This document shows positions 6,537 to 7,462 of a stretch of DNA of 7,462 bases, piece by piece. Positions within the stretch are counted from its first letter, which is position 1. Every line of letters begins with the position of its first letter. A program made the position numbers and the translations under genes. The notes below the pieces were generated by a model, which was not told the origin of the DNA, did no database searches, and saw nothing but the letters and a program-made list of their open reading frames with translations. This DNA is from Methanoregulaceae archaeon (lineage in GTDB: Archaea; Halobacteriota; Methanomicrobia; Methanomicrobiales; Methanospirillaceae), in NCBI GenBank assembly GCA_025453715.1, contig JALOPT010000077.1:1-7462 (forward strand), written 5' to 3'.

Positions 6537-6988
6537 TTCATCTCAATGTTCAAGAGACTGAAATTCACACGTTTGATCAGGCTCGCTTAAGTCATGTGAT
6601 CCTAACTACACTTACGCATGAAAAGGTGAATGATGACGTCGAGTTGACTCTTGTACTGGGAAATGACGATCAATTACAACAATTAAATAGAGAATACTTG
6701 GGCATAGATGCACCTACCGATGTGCTTGCCTTTCCTTCTGATGAAGTTGATCCTGATTCAGGCCTGCGATACTTGGGAGACATTATCATCTCTCTGACGC
6801 GCGTTAATGAACAGGCCACAATCTCGGGACATTCCTCAAATGCAGAAATTGAACTGCTGGTGGTTCATGCAGTTTTACATTTATTGGGTTATGATCATTT
6901 CGACCCGAATCAAAAACAACAAATGTGGACAGCTCAAACTAATATTCTCAAAGAACTTGGGACTCCCCTGTCAGTATTTCCAGAATAA
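6533..6988 (+). CDS. ybeY: Endoribonuclease YbeY (rRNA maturation factor)
   Basis: This is a 151-residue zinc-dependent single-strand endoribonuclease of the UPF0054/YbeY family. It acts in the cytoplasm on 16S rRNA 3'-end maturation and in ribosome quality control. The catalytic and zinc site reads HAVLHLLGYDH, with His112, His116 and His122. The usual glycine after the first histidine is alanine here, a mild substitution next to intact ligands. The family motif TDVLAFP (62-68) and the GDI strand (82-84) are present. Length is normal. The ATG overlaps the preceding stop (ATGA), which fixes the start and implies co-translation with the HD protein. The family is essentially bacterial and is strong evidence that this side of the window is not archaeal. 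It lies between pgpH and dgkA, an arrangement known in many bacteria. Confidence 0.95.
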   Translation: MIHLNVQETEIHTFDQARLSHVILTTLTHEKVNDDVELTLVLGNDDQLQQLNREYLGIDAPTDVLAFPSDEVDPDSGLRYLGDIIISLTRVNEQATISGHSSNAEIELLVVHAVLHLLGYDHFDPNQKQQMWTAQTNILKELGTPLSVFPE

Positions 6989-6989
6989 A

Positions 6990-7364
6990 ATGAAAAAATT
7001 CACTAAAACCCGGGGAAAAGCTTTTCAGTATGCAATTGAAGGTTTATTTCTTGCGGTCAAAACCCAGAAAAACACATGGATTTATCTGGTTGTCACATTA
7101 CTGGTTATTTCCCTATCGTTCGTTTTAGATCTATCAAACGATGAATGGGCGATTCTGATTATTACCATTGCTTTTGTGTGGTCTGCAGAAATAATAAATA
7201 CGTCCATCGAGGCGATTATTGATCTGGTTAGCCCAGATCATCACCCACTCGCTAAAGCTGCCAAAGATCTAGGTGCAGCCGCTGTTCTTGTCGCTGCCAT
7301 CTCATCGGTGATTGTCGGATTGTTAATTTTAGGTCCAACCATATGGTCCTATATTTTTCATTAG
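6990..7364 (+). CDS. dgkA: DgkA-family undecaprenol/diacylglycerol kinase
   Basis: This is a 124-residue inner-membrane kinase of the DgkA family. In Gram-positive-like bacteria such proteins mainly phosphorylate undecaprenol to recycle the cell-wall lipid carrier; in proteobacteria they act on diacylglycerol. Three membrane helices are seen at about residues 31-48, 53-73 and 95-117. The conserved core is Glu67, Asn70, Glu74 and Asp78 in AEIINTSIEAIID, followed by HPLAKAAKDLGAAAVL (85-100) with Lys92-Asp93. At residue 26 in KTQKN a glutamine stands where many relatives have glutamate. I am not sure whether this matters. The same frame is open back to 6807 inside ybeY, but the ATG at 6990 lies one base after the ybeY stop and begins where the family begins. 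There is no clear ribosome site, so translation is probably coupled to ybeY. Confidence 0.93.
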   Translation: MKKFTKTRGKAFQYAIEGLFLAVKTQKNTWIYLVVTLLVISLSFVLDLSNDEWAILIITIAFVWSAEIINTSIEAIIDLVSPDHHPLAKAAKDLGAAAVLVAAISSVIVGLLILGPTIWSYIFH

Positions 7365-7432
7365 TATTCTTATTATCTGAACTGTTATCAACTTGATTGT
7401 TTTGCATAAGCCTCGTTCACCGGGATTCTGAT

Positions 7433-7462
7433 ATGGATCGCTCTCCTTTTCTAATAGAATTA
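7433..7462 (+). CDS. Possible start of a further gene, cut by the window edge
   Basis: An ATG at 7433 opens a frame that stays open for ten codons (M-D-R-S-P-F-L-I-E-L) to the end of the window. A weak GGGA at 7422-7425 lies seven bases before it. Ten codons are too few to recognise a family. The rest of the stretch after dgkA (7365-7432) shows no clear terminator or promoter. Confidence 0.2.
   Translation, partial: MDRSPFLIEL

Noticed and set aside
6807..6989. Longer dgkA reading from 6807
   Set aside because: It would overlap ybeY by about 180 bases in another frame. The family's sequence begins at the ATG at 6990, one base after the ybeY stop.
1..7462. CRISPR array, tRNA or rRNA genes
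   Set aside because: No regularly spaced repeats, cloverleaf-like sequence or rRNA-like segment was seen in the gaps, which are all short.

Overview
The window reads as two unrelated pieces of DNA joined at about position 5800-5825. Left of the joint (1 to about 5815), every gene lies on the minus strand and looks like a methanogenic archaeon, most likely Methanomicrobiales. The support is an archaeal-type riboflavin-pathway reductase, a DUF362 protein with a double [4Fe-4S] insert, TATA/BRE-like promoters and one probable leaderless gene. Right of the joint (about 5817-7462), the genes lie on the plus strand and are bacterial: the HD domain of a PgpH-type c-di-AMP phosphodiesterase, YbeY and a DgkA-type lipid kinase. 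The base composition is visibly more AT-rich there (one 60-base sample on each side gave about 57% G+C left and 42% right). The style suggests an anaerobic, Chloroflexota/Anaerolineae-like bacterium, but that assignment is inference.

Left piece, in order of transcription (right to left). A riboflavin-biosynthesis reductase fragment (5798-5427) has lost its N-terminal half at the joint. A promoter-bearing gap with a perfect 12-bp palindrome follows, then a 412-residue ArsB/NhaD/SLC13-type permease (5300-4062). A 101-bp gap carries a candidate terminator, a dyad and a TATA box. Next is a complete Cu(+)-exporting P1B-ATPase, CopA (3960-1513), with two N-terminal metal-binding domains. After a 305-bp gap comes a DUF362/ferredoxin-like protein (1207-98), and a cluster of short palindromes sits at the left edge. 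The permease and CopA could form a small metal or oxyanion export region. Each has its own promoter-like sequence, and no regulator gene is visible.

Right piece. The PgpH-type HD domain, ybeY (4-base overlap) and dgkA (1-base gap) form a tight operon of a kind common in bacteria, linking c-di-AMP turnover, rRNA maturation/quality control and recycling of the undecaprenyl lipid carrier. The HD gene lacks its membrane-sensor half, which would lie beyond the joint. The last ~100 bases hold no clear gene, only a possible start of one.

The main observation is the joint itself. Two genes from different domains of life are each cut in mid-protein at the same point and face away from it. A chimeric metagenome assembly is the simplest explanation. 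A true inter-domain recombination would be far more interesting but needs read-level proof. I see no convincing new biological system, RNA gene, CRISPR array or insertion sequence.
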